Below, piece after piece: positions 6,449 through 13,141 of a DNA stretch of 30,608 bases. The position numbers and the translations under genes were made by a program. This stretch comes from a virus. The notes below the pieces were generated by a model that did not search any database, was not told where the DNA came from, and saw only the letters and a list, made by a program, of their open reading frames with translations. The stretch lies in IMG/VR virus record IMGVR_UViG_3300038701_002030, positions 1 through 30,608 of that record. One strand, given 5' to 3'. Positions within the stretch are counted from its first letter, which is position 1, and each line of letters opens with the position of its first letter.

Positions 6449-6722
6449 GTGTAAGGGCTCGCTCTTTCAAGTCACGATCAATTTTACGGGTTACAACGTG
6501 GTTTGCTATCAAACCTTGAGCAATAACCGCAAGGTCTTCTTTCTCAACTGCAAAGCGTAACAGATCACGACGTAACTTATCCATATTTGTAAAATGGACC
6601 ACAATTGTACCGTTCACAACTTCGGCAGCTTCCGCAATTTCAGGCATCTTAATTTTGTCAAAGCCTTTCTTGCGAGCAAGCTTTAGGGCCTGTTTTAAAA
6701 TATTTGATTTAGTATAGTGCAT
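6426..6722 (-). CDS. Mini TetR-like helix-turn-helix protein, 98 aa
   Basis: Residues 5-55 look like a TetR N-terminal domain: a helix (ILKQALKLARKKGF), then MPEIAEAAEVVNGTIVVHFTN as the helix-turn-helix with the typical ...V..HF.N...L exit (canonical: ..tiY.hF.sKe.L). At 98 aa it lacks the roughly 130-residue ligand/dimerisation domain of ordinary TetR proteins. A frame opens at a TTG at 6737, but the GAAGG Shine-Dalgarno lies after it, so the ATG at 6722 is chosen. It begins 1 base after the upstream stop and overlaps the primase-helicase gene by 23 bp. A DNA-binding role (repressor or origin accessory factor) is inferred. Confidence 0.75.
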   Translation of the reverse strand: MHYTKSNILKQALKLARKKGFDKIKMPEIAEAAEVVNGTIVVHFTNMDKLRRDLLRFAVEKEDLAVIAQGLIANHVVTRKIDRDLKERALTHAINRVQ

Positions 6723-6723
6723 T

Positions 6724-6924
6724 TCATTTACCTTCAAGTTCGGCGGTCAATTTATCAAGTTGGTCGGACATTTCGTTAAACGTCTTGGTCGTGGCTTCCA
6801 TGCCATGTTCCGGTGAAATAACCGTATTCACATTTTCGAATTTCTTAATGGTGGTAACGTATCTTTGCATAGCACGATTGAAACGTATCTCTAACACTTC
6901 AAGTTCGGTTGGTTCATTAGGCAT
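6724..6924 (-). CDS. Small helical protein, 66 aa
   Basis: Not recognised. Nearly all predicted helix with heptad-like spacing (LEVLEIRFNRAMQRY, then FNEMSDQLDKLTAELEGK), suggesting a short coiled coil. AAGGA lies 9 bases before the ATG. It is followed 1 base later by the mini HTH gene, so the two are likely translated together and might interact. Confidence 0.68.
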   Translation of the reverse strand: MPNEPTELEVLEIRFNRAMQRYVTTIKKFENVNTVISPEHGMEATTKTFNEMSDQLDKLTAELEGK

Positions 6925-6969
6925 GGTGATTATCCTTCATTTAAAAACTGCATAGTGCGACGGAATGAC

Positions 6970-7434
6970 TTACAAGTCAACAGGATCATTTAAGAATTTG
7001 GCATACCCACCACGTTTGAGTACCCAAGTGCACCAACGTAATTGCGCCTCCTCGTGATCATTACCGCTGTAAGTCCAGCCTTGTTTTTTAACTTCAATAC
7101 TGGCAAATTGACCAATCATTGTACCTACCATTTCCGGCGTAATGGTCACAGGGCGTATACCTATCAAGTCGGCACTCTTAAACTCTTTGTTCATTTGCCG
7201 TGTATCATTTGCTAACCCAAAACGCAGCGGTACCCCCCTTTTATCTTCAAGCACCCCGACGTTATTCCTGAGTAATGAAATACCTTTACGACTGGCTTCC
7301 AAACGAACACGTTGTTGTACCGACGATTCAGACATTGACCCACCGGCACTAACGTCAGGTGTAACAATGTCGGTTAACTCTTGTACTGCCATTGGTGGAA
7401 CTTGCCAACGTAAAACCCATTCATAAAATGTCAT
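6970..7434 (-). CDS. VRR-NUC domain nuclease
   Basis: 154 aa. From residue 37 the protein matches the VRR-NUC branch of PD-(D/E)XK nucleases: SSVQQRVRLEASRKGISLLR (N-terminal helix and strand), then RFGL...KSADLIGI with D89, then SIEVKK (E114-V-K116), and a helix with Q131 (EEAQLRWCTWVLKRGG). Phage VRR-NUC proteins are structure-specific or Holliday-junction-type nucleases used in replication and recombination. It overlaps its upstream neighbour by 4 bp (ATGA) and sits between helicase and primase genes, as in many phages. The N-terminal 35 residues are an unassigned extension. Confidence 0.88.
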   Translation of the reverse strand: MTFYEWVLRWQVPPMAVQELTDIVTPDVSAGGSMSESSVQQRVRLEASRKGISLLRNNVGVLEDKRGVPLRFGLANDTRQMNKEFKSADLIGIRPVTITPEMVGTMIGQFASIEVKKQGWTYSGNDHEEAQLRWCTWVLKRGGYAKFLNDPVDL

Positions 7435-7757
7435 TGGTTACCATCCTTTGACCTTAGTGCGTCAATAACCGAGTGATTTGCGGCCACTTTTAAAATTGCG
7501 TCGTTTACAGATTTCTCCGTTCCGTGTTTTTCTTCATGATGACCGCCGTCTCGGTGAACTATAGCGAGTAAATCAGAAAGCTGTTTTTTCAGATTATCCT
7601 TGGGTTCGATTTCATTATAAGCCAACGTAAACAGCTCCCAACCTTCCTGCAGAAAATTATCGACGTAACGACCATCAAGCTCATTACGATCAAAACAGTA
7701 GCCTTTCTTAGTTGCTCCTTTTTCGAAAAAAAGTCTTAGTCTATCTGTGTTATTCAT
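7431..7757 (-). CDS. Hypothetical protein, 108 aa
   Basis: Not recognised. The start at the ATG at 7757 (MNNTDRLRLFFEKG) is preferred because AAGGA lies 8 bases upstream; a longer frame to 7805 has no such site. Charged, soluble, with a histidine cluster HRDGGHHEEKHG (about residues 68-79) that could bind metal. The 5' end overlaps the preceding gene by 8 bp and the 3' end overlaps the VRR-NUC gene by 4 bp. Confidence 0.65.
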   Translation of the reverse strand: MNNTDRLRLFFEKGATKKGYCFDRNELDGRYVDNFLQEGWELFTLAYNEIEPKDNLKKQLSDLLAIVHRDGGHHEEKHGTEKSVNDAILKVAANHSVIDALRSKDGNQ

Positions 7758-8046
7758 GATCACCATCCTTAAATAATGCATCATATTGCAGCTTGACCTC
7801 CTCAACTACAGACTTCAAATGTAAGACTCTTCGATCATCCACTTGCCTAACAACTGCATTTGCAGCCTGAATTAGCAGGTCAATATCAGCAGGCAGCCCA
7901 CGATGCTGATTATCATTCATATCCTTTACGGCTTGCTGGTAGCCCATATTGGCACCGCAATGGAATTCTGAATGGAAACCTCTGGATTCAGTTCTTATGG
8001 TGTCGAACCAAGCATCAAACTTTTCCTTTACCTCTTCTTTGTTCAT
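7750..8046 (-). CDS. Hypothetical protein, 98 aa
   Basis: Not recognised. Helical, beginning MNKEEVKEKFDAWFDTIRTE; the FDAWF start and a FHCGANMGYQQAV helix recall short phage proteins of the E.fe.W....f.....aW.a.. type, without certainty. GGAGG lies 7 bases before the ATG, in a 17-bp sequence identical to that preceding the 65-aa gene at 8480. It overlaps the upstream gene by 32 bp. Confidence 0.66.
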   Translation of the reverse strand: MNKEEVKEKFDAWFDTIRTESRGFHSEFHCGANMGYQQAVKDMNDNQHRGLPADIDLLIQAANAVVRQVDDRRVLHLKSVVEEVKLQYDALFKDGDHE

Positions 8047-8281
8047 ACCCTACCCTCCAATCTCTGTTGGCGTGATCAATACCAAGGTTAAAAGCCTTTG
8101 TTGCTATTGCATCAATTCTACTGTGAAGCTCATTTAGAATAGCTTCTGCTCCTTCGATATCCGACTGACTAGATTTTTCATTCACTTTGAAATAGTCAAA
8201 AACATATTCCCTTAACTTCCCGCAAAATCGTTCATCTGCATTAGCAGTATTTACTAAGTAGTAATTGGTTTTTATCTCCAT
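8015..8281 (-). CDS. Hypothetical protein, 88 aa
   Basis: Not recognised. Begins MEIKTNYYLVNTANADERFC and has a long central helix (AEAILNELHSRIDAIATKAF, about 45-64). AAGGA lies 8 bases before the ATG. It starts 1 base after the preceding stop. One of a run of tiny genes (7431-9184) that look like replaceable early cassettes. Confidence 0.65.
   Translation of the reverse strand: MEIKTNYYLVNTANADERFCGKLREYVFDYFKVNEKSSQSDIEGAEAILNELHSRIDAIATKAFNLGIDHANRDWRVGYEQRRGKGKV
8042..8058. repeat. 17-bp repeated translation start region, copy 1
   Basis: The sequence TTCATACCCTACCCTCC (minus-sense GGAGGGTAGGGTATGAA) contains the Shine-Dalgarno and start codon of the gene at 8046 and is identical to 8476-8492. 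Confidence 0.7.
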
Positions 8282-8282
8282 C

Positions 8283-8480
8283 TTAGCTTTCCTTCTTTAT
8301 GTGATCAGATGGGTACTCTATAACTTCTGATTCAGTGGTATAGCTAACACGTTGAGCATAATTATCTTTCTTTACTTCAGCCTCAGCTTTTTCCATTGCC
8401 CTAAGTTCAGATAAAGCCAACACTTCAATTTCGTGAGTCTCAACAACTTTCACTTCAACCTTGTATTTTCCGTATTTCAT
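8283..8480 (-). CDS. Hypothetical protein, 65 aa
   Basis: Not recognised. MKYGKYKVEVKVVETHEIEV suggests an N-terminal beta hairpin, followed by a charged helix (LSELRAMEKAEAEVKKDN) and a final strand. This beta-alpha-beta outline is seen in small phage proteins that modify host factors, but no assignment is justified. A very strong AGGAGG precedes the start. It overlaps the upstream gene by 4 bp. Confidence 0.66.
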   Translation of the reverse strand: MKYGKYKVEVKVVETHEIEVLALSELRAMEKAEAEVKKDNYAQRVSYTTESEVIEYPSDHIKKES

Positions 8481-8492
8481 ACCCTACCCTCC
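8476..8492. repeat. 17-bp repeated translation start region, copy 2
   Basis: Identical to 8042-8058 and placed in the same way, covering the Shine-Dalgarno and ATG of the 65-aa gene. Confidence 0.7.
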
Positions 8493-8785
8493 TGATTTAA
8501 CACCAAACGTGCAGCGTCTAATGCCTTGATCCACGGTTCGCTAGTGTAAACATCATTATCATCCAACCTAACCAACATCTTTAATATGCTACGTAGGTTA
8601 GCTATCTCAACGTCTTTCGATTCCTTACGAGGAGGTTTGACTTGAGGCATATATTGAATGCTGTTTACACCGCTTTCCATTCGTTCAAGTTCACTAATTC
8701 GGTTACGAGCTTTTTCATAAAACCCAACTAATACCGCATTAATAATGGTCAGTATGAAAATTACTATTAATGATAATTCGAACAT
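8477..8785 (-). CDS. Small membrane-anchored protein, 102 aa
   Basis: Begins MFELSLIVIFILTIINAVLV, a clear N-terminal membrane segment (residues 2-22), followed by a positive helix (FYEKARNRISELERM) and a cytoplasmic or periplasmic tail of about 60 residues. The ATG at 8785 is preferred over a GTG at 8794 because AAAGG lies 8 bases before the ATG and only 1-5 bases before the GTG. It overlaps the end of the preceding gene by 47 bp. Membrane location in the early operon suggests superinfection exclusion or host-envelope modulation; this is a guess from context. Confidence 0.68.
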   Translation of the reverse strand: MFELSLIVIFILTIINAVLVGFYEKARNRISELERMESGVNSIQYMPQVKPPRKESKDVEIANLRSILKMLVRLDDNDVYTSEPWIKALDAARLVLNQEGRV

Positions 8786-9023
8786 CTTGTTCACCTTTGT
8801 TGTTATTGTTGTTGCTGCTCACCACTTGCGCCGTAGCATCGTAATATTGTGACTGTCGTTTTATAGCTTCGACACGAGCGTTGTACGACCAAAATAAACC
8901 GATTGACTCAACACCCGCTTGAAAGGTGTCGCGTTCTTTTAGCAGCATTTTCATTAAAGCAATCTGATAGTCAATTTCAAGCATCATCAGCGCGACCATT
9001 TTTTTCTGTTCCCATTTAGTCAT
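8739..9023 (-). CDS. Hypothetical protein with Asn tract, 94 aa
   Basis: Not recognised. A methionine-rich helical N-terminus (MTKWEQKKMVALMMLEIDYQ) leads to an SSNNNNNKGE stretch encoded by GTT-type triplet repeats (about 8795-8820), then a short C-terminal tail. The tail and the Asn codons also contain the Shine-Dalgarno of the next gene, so its end may be shaped by that overlap. It starts in an ATGA overlap with the small membrane protein upstream. Confidence 0.6.
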   Translation of the reverse strand: MTKWEQKKMVALMMLEIDYQIALMKMLLKERDTFQAGVESIGLFWSYNARVEAIKRQSQYYDATAQVVSSNNNNNKGEQDVRIIINSNFHTDHY

Positions 9024-9184
9024 TGCTTTTCACTCTGAAAAAATTGAATAACCACGCCGATTACGACACCGACGAAAAACATAAACGCTTGTTCGCCGCC
9101 ACGGTCGAAGATGTCCACACCGCTGTACCACGTAATGAACATTAGGAGGATTATTGCCAACAAACCTAATAGTAGTTTTTTCAT
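9020..9184 (-). CDS. Small two-helix membrane protein, 54 aa
   Basis: Frame beginning MKKLLLGLLAIILLMFITWY, an obvious membrane segment (residues 4-20), a short loop (SGVDIFDRGGEQ), and a second segment AFMFFVGVVIGVVIQFF (about 33-49). AAAGGTGA precedes the ATG by 5 bases and the stop overlaps the next start as ATGA, both strong signs of a real gene. A longer frame in another register (9030-9215) has neither. It is the first gene after the 24-bp inverted repeat. Holin-like size and topology, but outside the lysis cassette; function unknown. Confidence 0.75.
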   Translation of the reverse strand: MKKLLLGLLAIILLMFITWYSGVDIFDRGGEQAFMFFVGVVIGVVIQFFQSEKQ

Positions 9185-9205
9185 GTAACTCACCTTTTAA
9201 GTAGT

Positions 9206-9306
9206 AAGTGTGCAAAGTGGATGGTTTAAATTACCGAGCCCCCGCAGGTCGGCAAAAGAACCGTGTAGATACGCTACACCCGTTAAACCATCCACTTTGC
9301 ACACTT
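9206..9306. repeat. Perfect 24-bp inverted repeat enclosing two hairpins
   Basis: Arm 9206-9229 (starting AAGTGTGCAAAG) is the exact reverse complement of 9283-9306. The 53-base interior has two further hairpins: CCGA/TCGG plus CC/GG at 9234-9252, and GTGTAG/CTACAC at 9263-9279 with a 5-base loop. The whole can fold as a three-way junction. No T-run follows on the minus strand, so it is not a simple terminator. It lies between the stop at 9314 and the Shine-Dalgarno of the gene at 9184. An RNase III processing site, a structured RNA, or a mobile miniature element are candidates. Confidence 0.8.
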
Positions 9307-9313
9307 GTTTGTT

Positions 9314-9664
9314 TTAATCGTTATCAATGTAACGAACTATTTCAGATGCGCTGTTGTCAGTTTTTAAAGAACTAAAACCAAACGGCGCAAAATTAAAACC
9401 ATCCCCTTTACCGTAAACCCAAATGTGACGACCTTTCATTTCTGAAAAATCATTAACTTGTAATTCTATCAGTATTTTACGTATTAATTCACAACCTTTC
9501 GCTGTACCTACACGTCCGTCACCGTTTGGTGCATCAAGTGCTACGCCACCCAACACCTGCGAACAACCTTCCTCATAGTCCACGGATATTTTGAACGATA
9601 AGATGCCGTTACTTTTTCCCATAGAAAGTGATGCGTTATTAATTTTTGCTAATTGTTTATTCAT
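9314..9664 (-). CDS. Conserved-looking phage hypothetical protein, 116 aa
   Basis: Residues 25-115 recall a family of short phage proteins with the outline ...DY....Q..GG.ALD......RVGTA.GCE.I..IL..L.V...S.MKG..I.V: here SQVLGGVALDAPNGDGRVGT and GCELIRKILIELQVNDFSEM. That family has no established function that I can name. AAAGGTG lies just before the ATG. It follows the helicase gene by 14 bases and is followed by the large inverted repeat. Confidence 0.7.
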   Translation of the reverse strand: MNKQLAKINNASLSMGKSNGILSFKISVDYEEGCSQVLGGVALDAPNGDGRVGTAKGCELIRKILIELQVNDFSEMKGRHIWVYGKGDGFNFAPFGFSSLKTDNSASEIVRYIDND

Positions 9665-9678
9665 ATCACACCTTTGTT

Positions 9679-11289
9679 TTAACTCTGGTCTACCACTTTA
9701 TCTAAAATGACTTCTAAGTCAACTGTTTTTTGACCTAATGCACTCACCGTATCAATACCGAAGTTACGGTAAAATTTCATATAGGCCGCTTTAATGCTTA
9801 ATCCACCGGCCACTTGTACACCAGCCCAATGATCAATTGCATCACTTAACCGATTAACCAGATCAGTACGGTTGGTGTGTTTCTTTTCTAAACTGGCTTT
9901 TATAATGGGCGTCGCACCGTATGGAATTTTCAGTTTGTTAACATGAGCAACGTCACCCCTTAACTTAGCTAACATTTCCTCATCCATTTCAGTTAGATCA
10001 CCTTCTACAAACTCGGGCGCGGTACGTTCAGGTGGTAGTTGTTTATATCCACAGAACGGGCAAACCTTTTCCCAACTCTCATACACTTCTAAACAATTAG
10101 TACATGCTCTAATTGGTATTTCGTCAGGATCTTTCTCTGCACGTTTCTCACGACGATCTAGTGTCCATTCCTTGTGAGCATCCGGTAAACCGTGTCGTAG
10201 CACATTACCCACATGGTCGATGATGATAGCGTGGGATTTCCCTTCGGCCGGTCGTAGCACACGCCCAAACTGTTGAGCATATAGGCTGTATGATTCGGTT
10301 TTACGAGCCATACTAGCAACGGAACAAGCCGGTAAGTCGAATCCTTCACCAAACAGATCAACGTTCACTAACTGCAGGTACTCACGACGACCAAACGCCT
10401 TAATTGCTCGCTTACGTTCCGTATCCGGGGTTTTGGCACTCAGTGCGATAGCTGGTACACCGCTCTTGTTAAACTGGTCAGCTACAAGGTGTGCGGTTTC
10501 AACGTCCGGTACGAACGTTATACCCAGTTGTCCTTTAGCAAACCGTAAGTAGTCACGCACGATGTCACCGATAATGTGCGATTCTTTGGTACGTTTGGCC
10601 AATTCTTTCTGGTTGTAATCACCGGTTGTACTGCTCACTTTTAAATTGGTCAAATCAATATCGCTTGGCGGGGCAAAAATTCGATACTCAGTTAAGAAAC
10701 CTTCGTCAATTAACTGTCTCATAGATTGTCCAACGATCATTTCGTCAAACAAACCGTCGTGATGACTACCTAACCCTCTACCGTCAGCACGTATTGGCGT
10801 AGCTGTCACACCAAGCCCACGAGCATTAGGGAACAGTTTGGCACCCTTACCCCACTTATTGTCTATAAGGACGTGGTGCGCCTCGTCAGTAACCCACAAT
10901 TTAACGGAATTAAACCATTGCATTAACGTCGGGTCACCTGCTCGCCTTATCAGAGTATCGACACCGGCCACAGCGACCGTTGAGTTAGGGTCATACCAAC
11001 TCTTACCCACTTCTGAGATATGATCCTGTATGCAATTCCGAATGACGGTATTTGGAGCAATTATACGGTGCTTAATACCGTTCCTAGCGAGTGCGATACT
11101 AATCTGGTTTACCAGTTCTTGCCGGTGAGCAATTGCACAACAAGGCTCGTGTTGATGTAACCGTATTATCTCGGAAAAGATAACTGTCTTACCACCACCG
11201 GTTGCAAGTACAGCAAGTGAATTTTTAACGCGGGTATGGGATTCAATAATTTGTGCGACTAATGTTTTTTGGTAGTTTCTTAACTGCAT
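9679..11289 (-). CDS. SF2 DEAH-box helicase with C-terminal zinc finger
   Basis: 536 aa. Motif Q/I: LRNYQ (3-7) and ATGGGKT (29-35); motif II DEAH (135-138); motif III VTATP (161-165); C-terminal RecA fold with VDLFGEGFDLP (310-320) and motif VI QQFGRVLRP (339-347). A four-cysteine zinc finger follows (C396, C399, C410, C413: CTNCL...CPFCG). This is the UvrB/RecG-like DEAD/DEAH group common in phage replication modules, and probably remodels forks or recombination intermediates together with the VRR-NUC and DUF2800 nucleases. Its ATG overlaps the upstream stop by one base (TAATG). Confidence 0.93.
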   Translation of the reverse strand: MQLRNYQKTLVAQIIESHTRVKNSLAVLATGGGKTVIFSEIIRLHQHEPCCAIAHRQELVNQISIALARNGIKHRIIAPNTVIRNCIQDHISEVGKSWYDPNSTVAVAGVDTLIRRAGDPTLMQWFNSVKLWVTDEAHHVLIDNKWGKGAKLFPNARGLGVTATPIRADGRGLGSHHDGLFDEMIVGQSMRQLIDEGFLTEYRIFAPPSDIDLTNLKVSSTTGDYNQKELAKRTKESHIIGDIVRDYLRFAKGQLGITFVPDVETAHLVADQFNKSGVPAIALSAKTPDTERKRAIKAFGRREYLQLVNVDLFGEGFDLPACSVASMARKTESYSLYAQQFGRVLRPAEGKSHAIIIDHVGNVLRHGLPDAHKEWTLDRREKRAEKDPDEIPIRACTNCLEVYESWEKVCPFCGYKQLPPERTAPEFVEGDLTEMDEEMLAKLRGDVAHVNKLKIPYGATPIIKASLEKKHTNRTDLVNRLSDAIDHWAGVQVAGGLSIKAAYMKFYRNFGIDTVSALGQKTVDLEVILDKVVDQS

Positions 11290-11597
11290 TACTCAATCCA
11301 CTCTACGATAGTGTTACCAATGTTACATTTATCAAACTTACCAACCGGTAAACTTATGGTAATGTTACCGACACGACAATGTTGACGGTTATTTACTGGC
11401 CACCCAACAGCCTTCACTTTGAGCAACACACCATCGACCCTTAAAACCTTGGGTATTCTTGCACCTCGTAACCGCTCCCTCGCCGTGTGAACGTCCATAG
11501 GATTACAGACCGGTTTGTCAGGATCGTTAACATCCCATTGTAAACCACAACTATCACAGATCATTTGATCACTATATTGTTTAGCTTTACAGATCAT
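11289..11597 (-). CDS. Zinc-binding phage protein, 102 aa
   Basis: The N-terminus MICKAKQYSDQMICDSCGLQ...C has cysteines at 3, 14, 17 and 31, a probable zinc knuckle of a type frequent in phage small proteins (M.C......QM.C..CGL.WD..D....C). The remaining 70 residues appear to be beta-rich and are unassigned. It overlaps the upstream gene by 11 bp and joins the helicase gene by a TAATG junction, so it is expressed with the helicase. Nucleic-acid binding is inferred from the knuckle. Confidence 0.75.
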   Translation of the reverse strand: MICKAKQYSDQMICDSCGLQWDVNDPDKPVCNPMDVHTARERLRGARIPKVLRVDGVLLKVKAVGWPVNNRQHCRVGNITISLPVGKFDKCNIGNTIVEWIE

Positions 11598-11916
11598 CTA
11601 AAACCTCCAACAACTTATCACATTGTTCGCTAGTAAGATGTTTACAGTCGCCTCTAAGGAAGTGATATGCTTTTGCTGCAACTTTCTTACGTTTTACGTT
11701 TAACTCAATCTGTAAACGCAACTCTGTACTGTATTCAACCAAGGTGGTCAGTGAATATCGATTACCGACCAAAGAACCGCTACTACGGTTGAACTTCATC
11801 CCCGCAACTATAACTTGGGTTTTGGTAATCCGGTCAACCGTTCTGATTTCACTACGATTTCGTCGACTGATTATAACTCGATCACCAACACCTAAGTTCT
11901 CTAACCAATTACTCAT
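11587..11916 (-). CDS. Phage protein with beta-barrel-like N-terminus, 109 aa
   Basis: Residues 1-55 (LGVGDRVIISRRNRSEIRTV, then ITKTQVIV...FNRSSGSLVG) show the alternating strands of a small SH3/KOW-like barrel, a pattern often seen in short phage proteins. The C-terminal half is helical and basic. AGAGG lies about 8 bases before the ATG. Possibly RNA- or protein-binding; no specific function known. Confidence 0.7.
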   Translation of the reverse strand: MSNWLENLGVGDRVIISRRNRSEIRTVDRITKTQVIVAGMKFNRSSGSLVGNRYSLTTLVEYSTELRLQIELNVKRKKVAAKAYHFLRGDCKHLTSEQCDKLLEVLDDL

Positions 11917-11925
11917 CTAGAACCT

Positions 11926-12399
11926 CTACTTACCCAAACAGATCATGTGACCACCATGTTTACGGGTGTATCGACAATTCTTACAGTTACACATAAGTTG
12001 TGACCGCTTATCCTCGCCTATGTTCCGTGGTGCCGGTGGAGTTGGCTCTGTTTTGAAAAACGATGTTGTACGCTTCCGGGCTAGTGAAATCGGATCACCT
12101 TCAGTACGACTCTTCTCACGTTTGTTACGTATTAACTCAGCGATTGTTTCAGCAAATATTAATTGTACCGTATCGCTACTTTCATTGTGAAATACAGCCT
12201 TAATTGCGTCTATCAACCGCTCGATATTAAGGTTACGGTTAACAGGTGTATGTTCTAATCGCTCAACTGTTAACATTCGCTCGTAATTTTCTATCAATTC
12301 TAAAAGGTCCGGTGATTTCACCTGAACCATTTCACGGCGACCTCGGTAATTACGATCATTTTCAAGTTGTCTTTTGATGTTTAATAGTACGTTCGGCAT
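11926..12399 (-). CDS. Hypothetical protein with C-terminal cysteines, 157 aa
   Basis: First gene of the long leftward early operon, directly behind its promoter (-10 at 12439-12434). The N-terminal 100 residues are helical (QLENDRNYRGRREMV, LLELIENYERMLTVERLEH). The C-terminus holds CNCKNCRYTRKHGGHMICLG: four cysteines and two histidines that may bind zinc. AGGAA lies 8 bases before the ATG. Family not recognised. Confidence 0.7.
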   Translation of the reverse strand: MPNVLLNIKRQLENDRNYRGRREMVQVKSPDLLELIENYERMLTVERLEHTPVNRNLNIERLIDAIKAVFHNESSDTVQLIFAETIAELIRNKREKSRTEGDPISLARKRTTSFFKTEPTPPAPRNIGEDKRSQLMCNCKNCRYTRKHGGHMICLGK

Positions 12400-12419
12400 A
12401 ATTTATTTCCTATTTGTTG

Positions 12420-12462
12420 TTGACTCGGAGGTCATTAAACACTAGGATGACTTCGCAGTCAA
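12420..12462. promoter_or_regulatory. Overlapping divergent promoters with dyad symmetry
   Basis: Rightward: TTGACT (12420-12425), 17 bp, TAGGAT (12443-12448). Leftward: TTGACT (12462-12457), 17 bp, TTTAAT (12439-12434). Both -35 boxes are arms of one dyad, with inner arms TCAT (12432-12435) and ATGA (12447-12450) symmetrically placed. The two RNA polymerase footprints overlap almost completely, so the two promoters should exclude each other. Together they supply the leftward early and rightward replication operons. Confidence 0.75.
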
Positions 12463-12493
12463 TTAAATTTAAACAAACGTAAGGTAATAAAAC

Positions 12494-13141
12494 ATGACAA
12501 TATCAATCACTTTAAACGATTTAACAGTTGAACAGCTACGTGCAATTACTGACGTACTAGGTGGTGACACACCTGTTCAGGTAGTACCAACCCCACCGAC
12601 TTTAAATGGTGAACCTGTAACTGACGCTGAAATAGCACAAGCGGTTGTTGAAACATTAGGTGCTACTGAAGAAGTACCAGCACCCCCTAGCTTGTTCGAC
12701 GCAAAACCTGCACCAACTGGTGAAGTAGATAAAGCGGGTATGCCTTGGGACAAACGTATTCATGCCAGCACTAAAACACAGACTCAGAAAGGTCTATGGA
12801 AAAAGAAAAAAGGCGTAGCGGCTGAACTGGTAGCGCAGGTTGAAGCTGAATTGCTGGGAAAGTCTGCATCAACCGAAACAACGGCACCTGTTGCCTCAAC
12901 TATCCCACCGGCACCGCCTATTGTTTCCACTCAAGAGGCGAATACCCAACAGCTACCGGACTTCAACCAAACAATGATGTTGATTACCGGAGCGTTGAGT
13001 AACGGCGATTTAGAAATGGATGAAGTGACTGAAATCGTCGCTAAGTTCGGTGGTGGTGATCAAGGTCTGCAATCATTGGTTAATGCACCACATGCAATAC
13101 CGATGGTTTACACTGAAGTTAACGGATTAATCAATGGCTGA
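12494..13141 (+). CDS. Conserved phage protein with GMPWDKRIHA motif
   Basis: 215 aa, first gene of the rightward operon. An acidic, proline-rich, probably disordered N-terminal 75 residues (with PTPP and APPSLF stretches) leads to the characteristic VDKAGMPWDKRIHASTKTQT followed by KGLWKKKKGV, a block widespread in replication regions of tailed phages. A second Pro/Ala linker and a helical C-terminus (about 160-215) complete it. The role of this family is not established; its constant place before nuclease and SSB genes suggests a recombination or replication accessory function. The 3' end overlaps the nuclease gene by 8 bp. Confidence 0.82.
   Translation: MTISITLNDLTVEQLRAITDVLGGDTPVQVVPTPPTLNGEPVTDAEIAQAVVETLGATEEVPAPPSLFDAKPAPTGEVDKAGMPWDKRIHASTKTQTQKGLWKKKKGVAAELVAQVEAELLGKSASTETTAPVASTIPPAPPIVSTQEANTQQLPDFNQTMMLITGALSNGDLEMDEVTEIVAKFGGGDQGLQSLVNAPHAIPMVYTEVNGLING

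Noticed and set aside
9030-9215. 61-aa frame beginning MHTYYLKGELHEKTT on the minus strand
   Set aside because: It starts inside the arm of the inverted repeat, has no ribosome binding site and overlaps the better supported membrane protein frame at 9020-9184, which has AAAGGTGA and an ATGA junction.
9206-9306. Integron attC-like site
   Set aside because: A GTTAAAC string is present, but it and its partner sit at the inner ends of the repeat instead of the outer ends, and there is no integrase or cassette structure.
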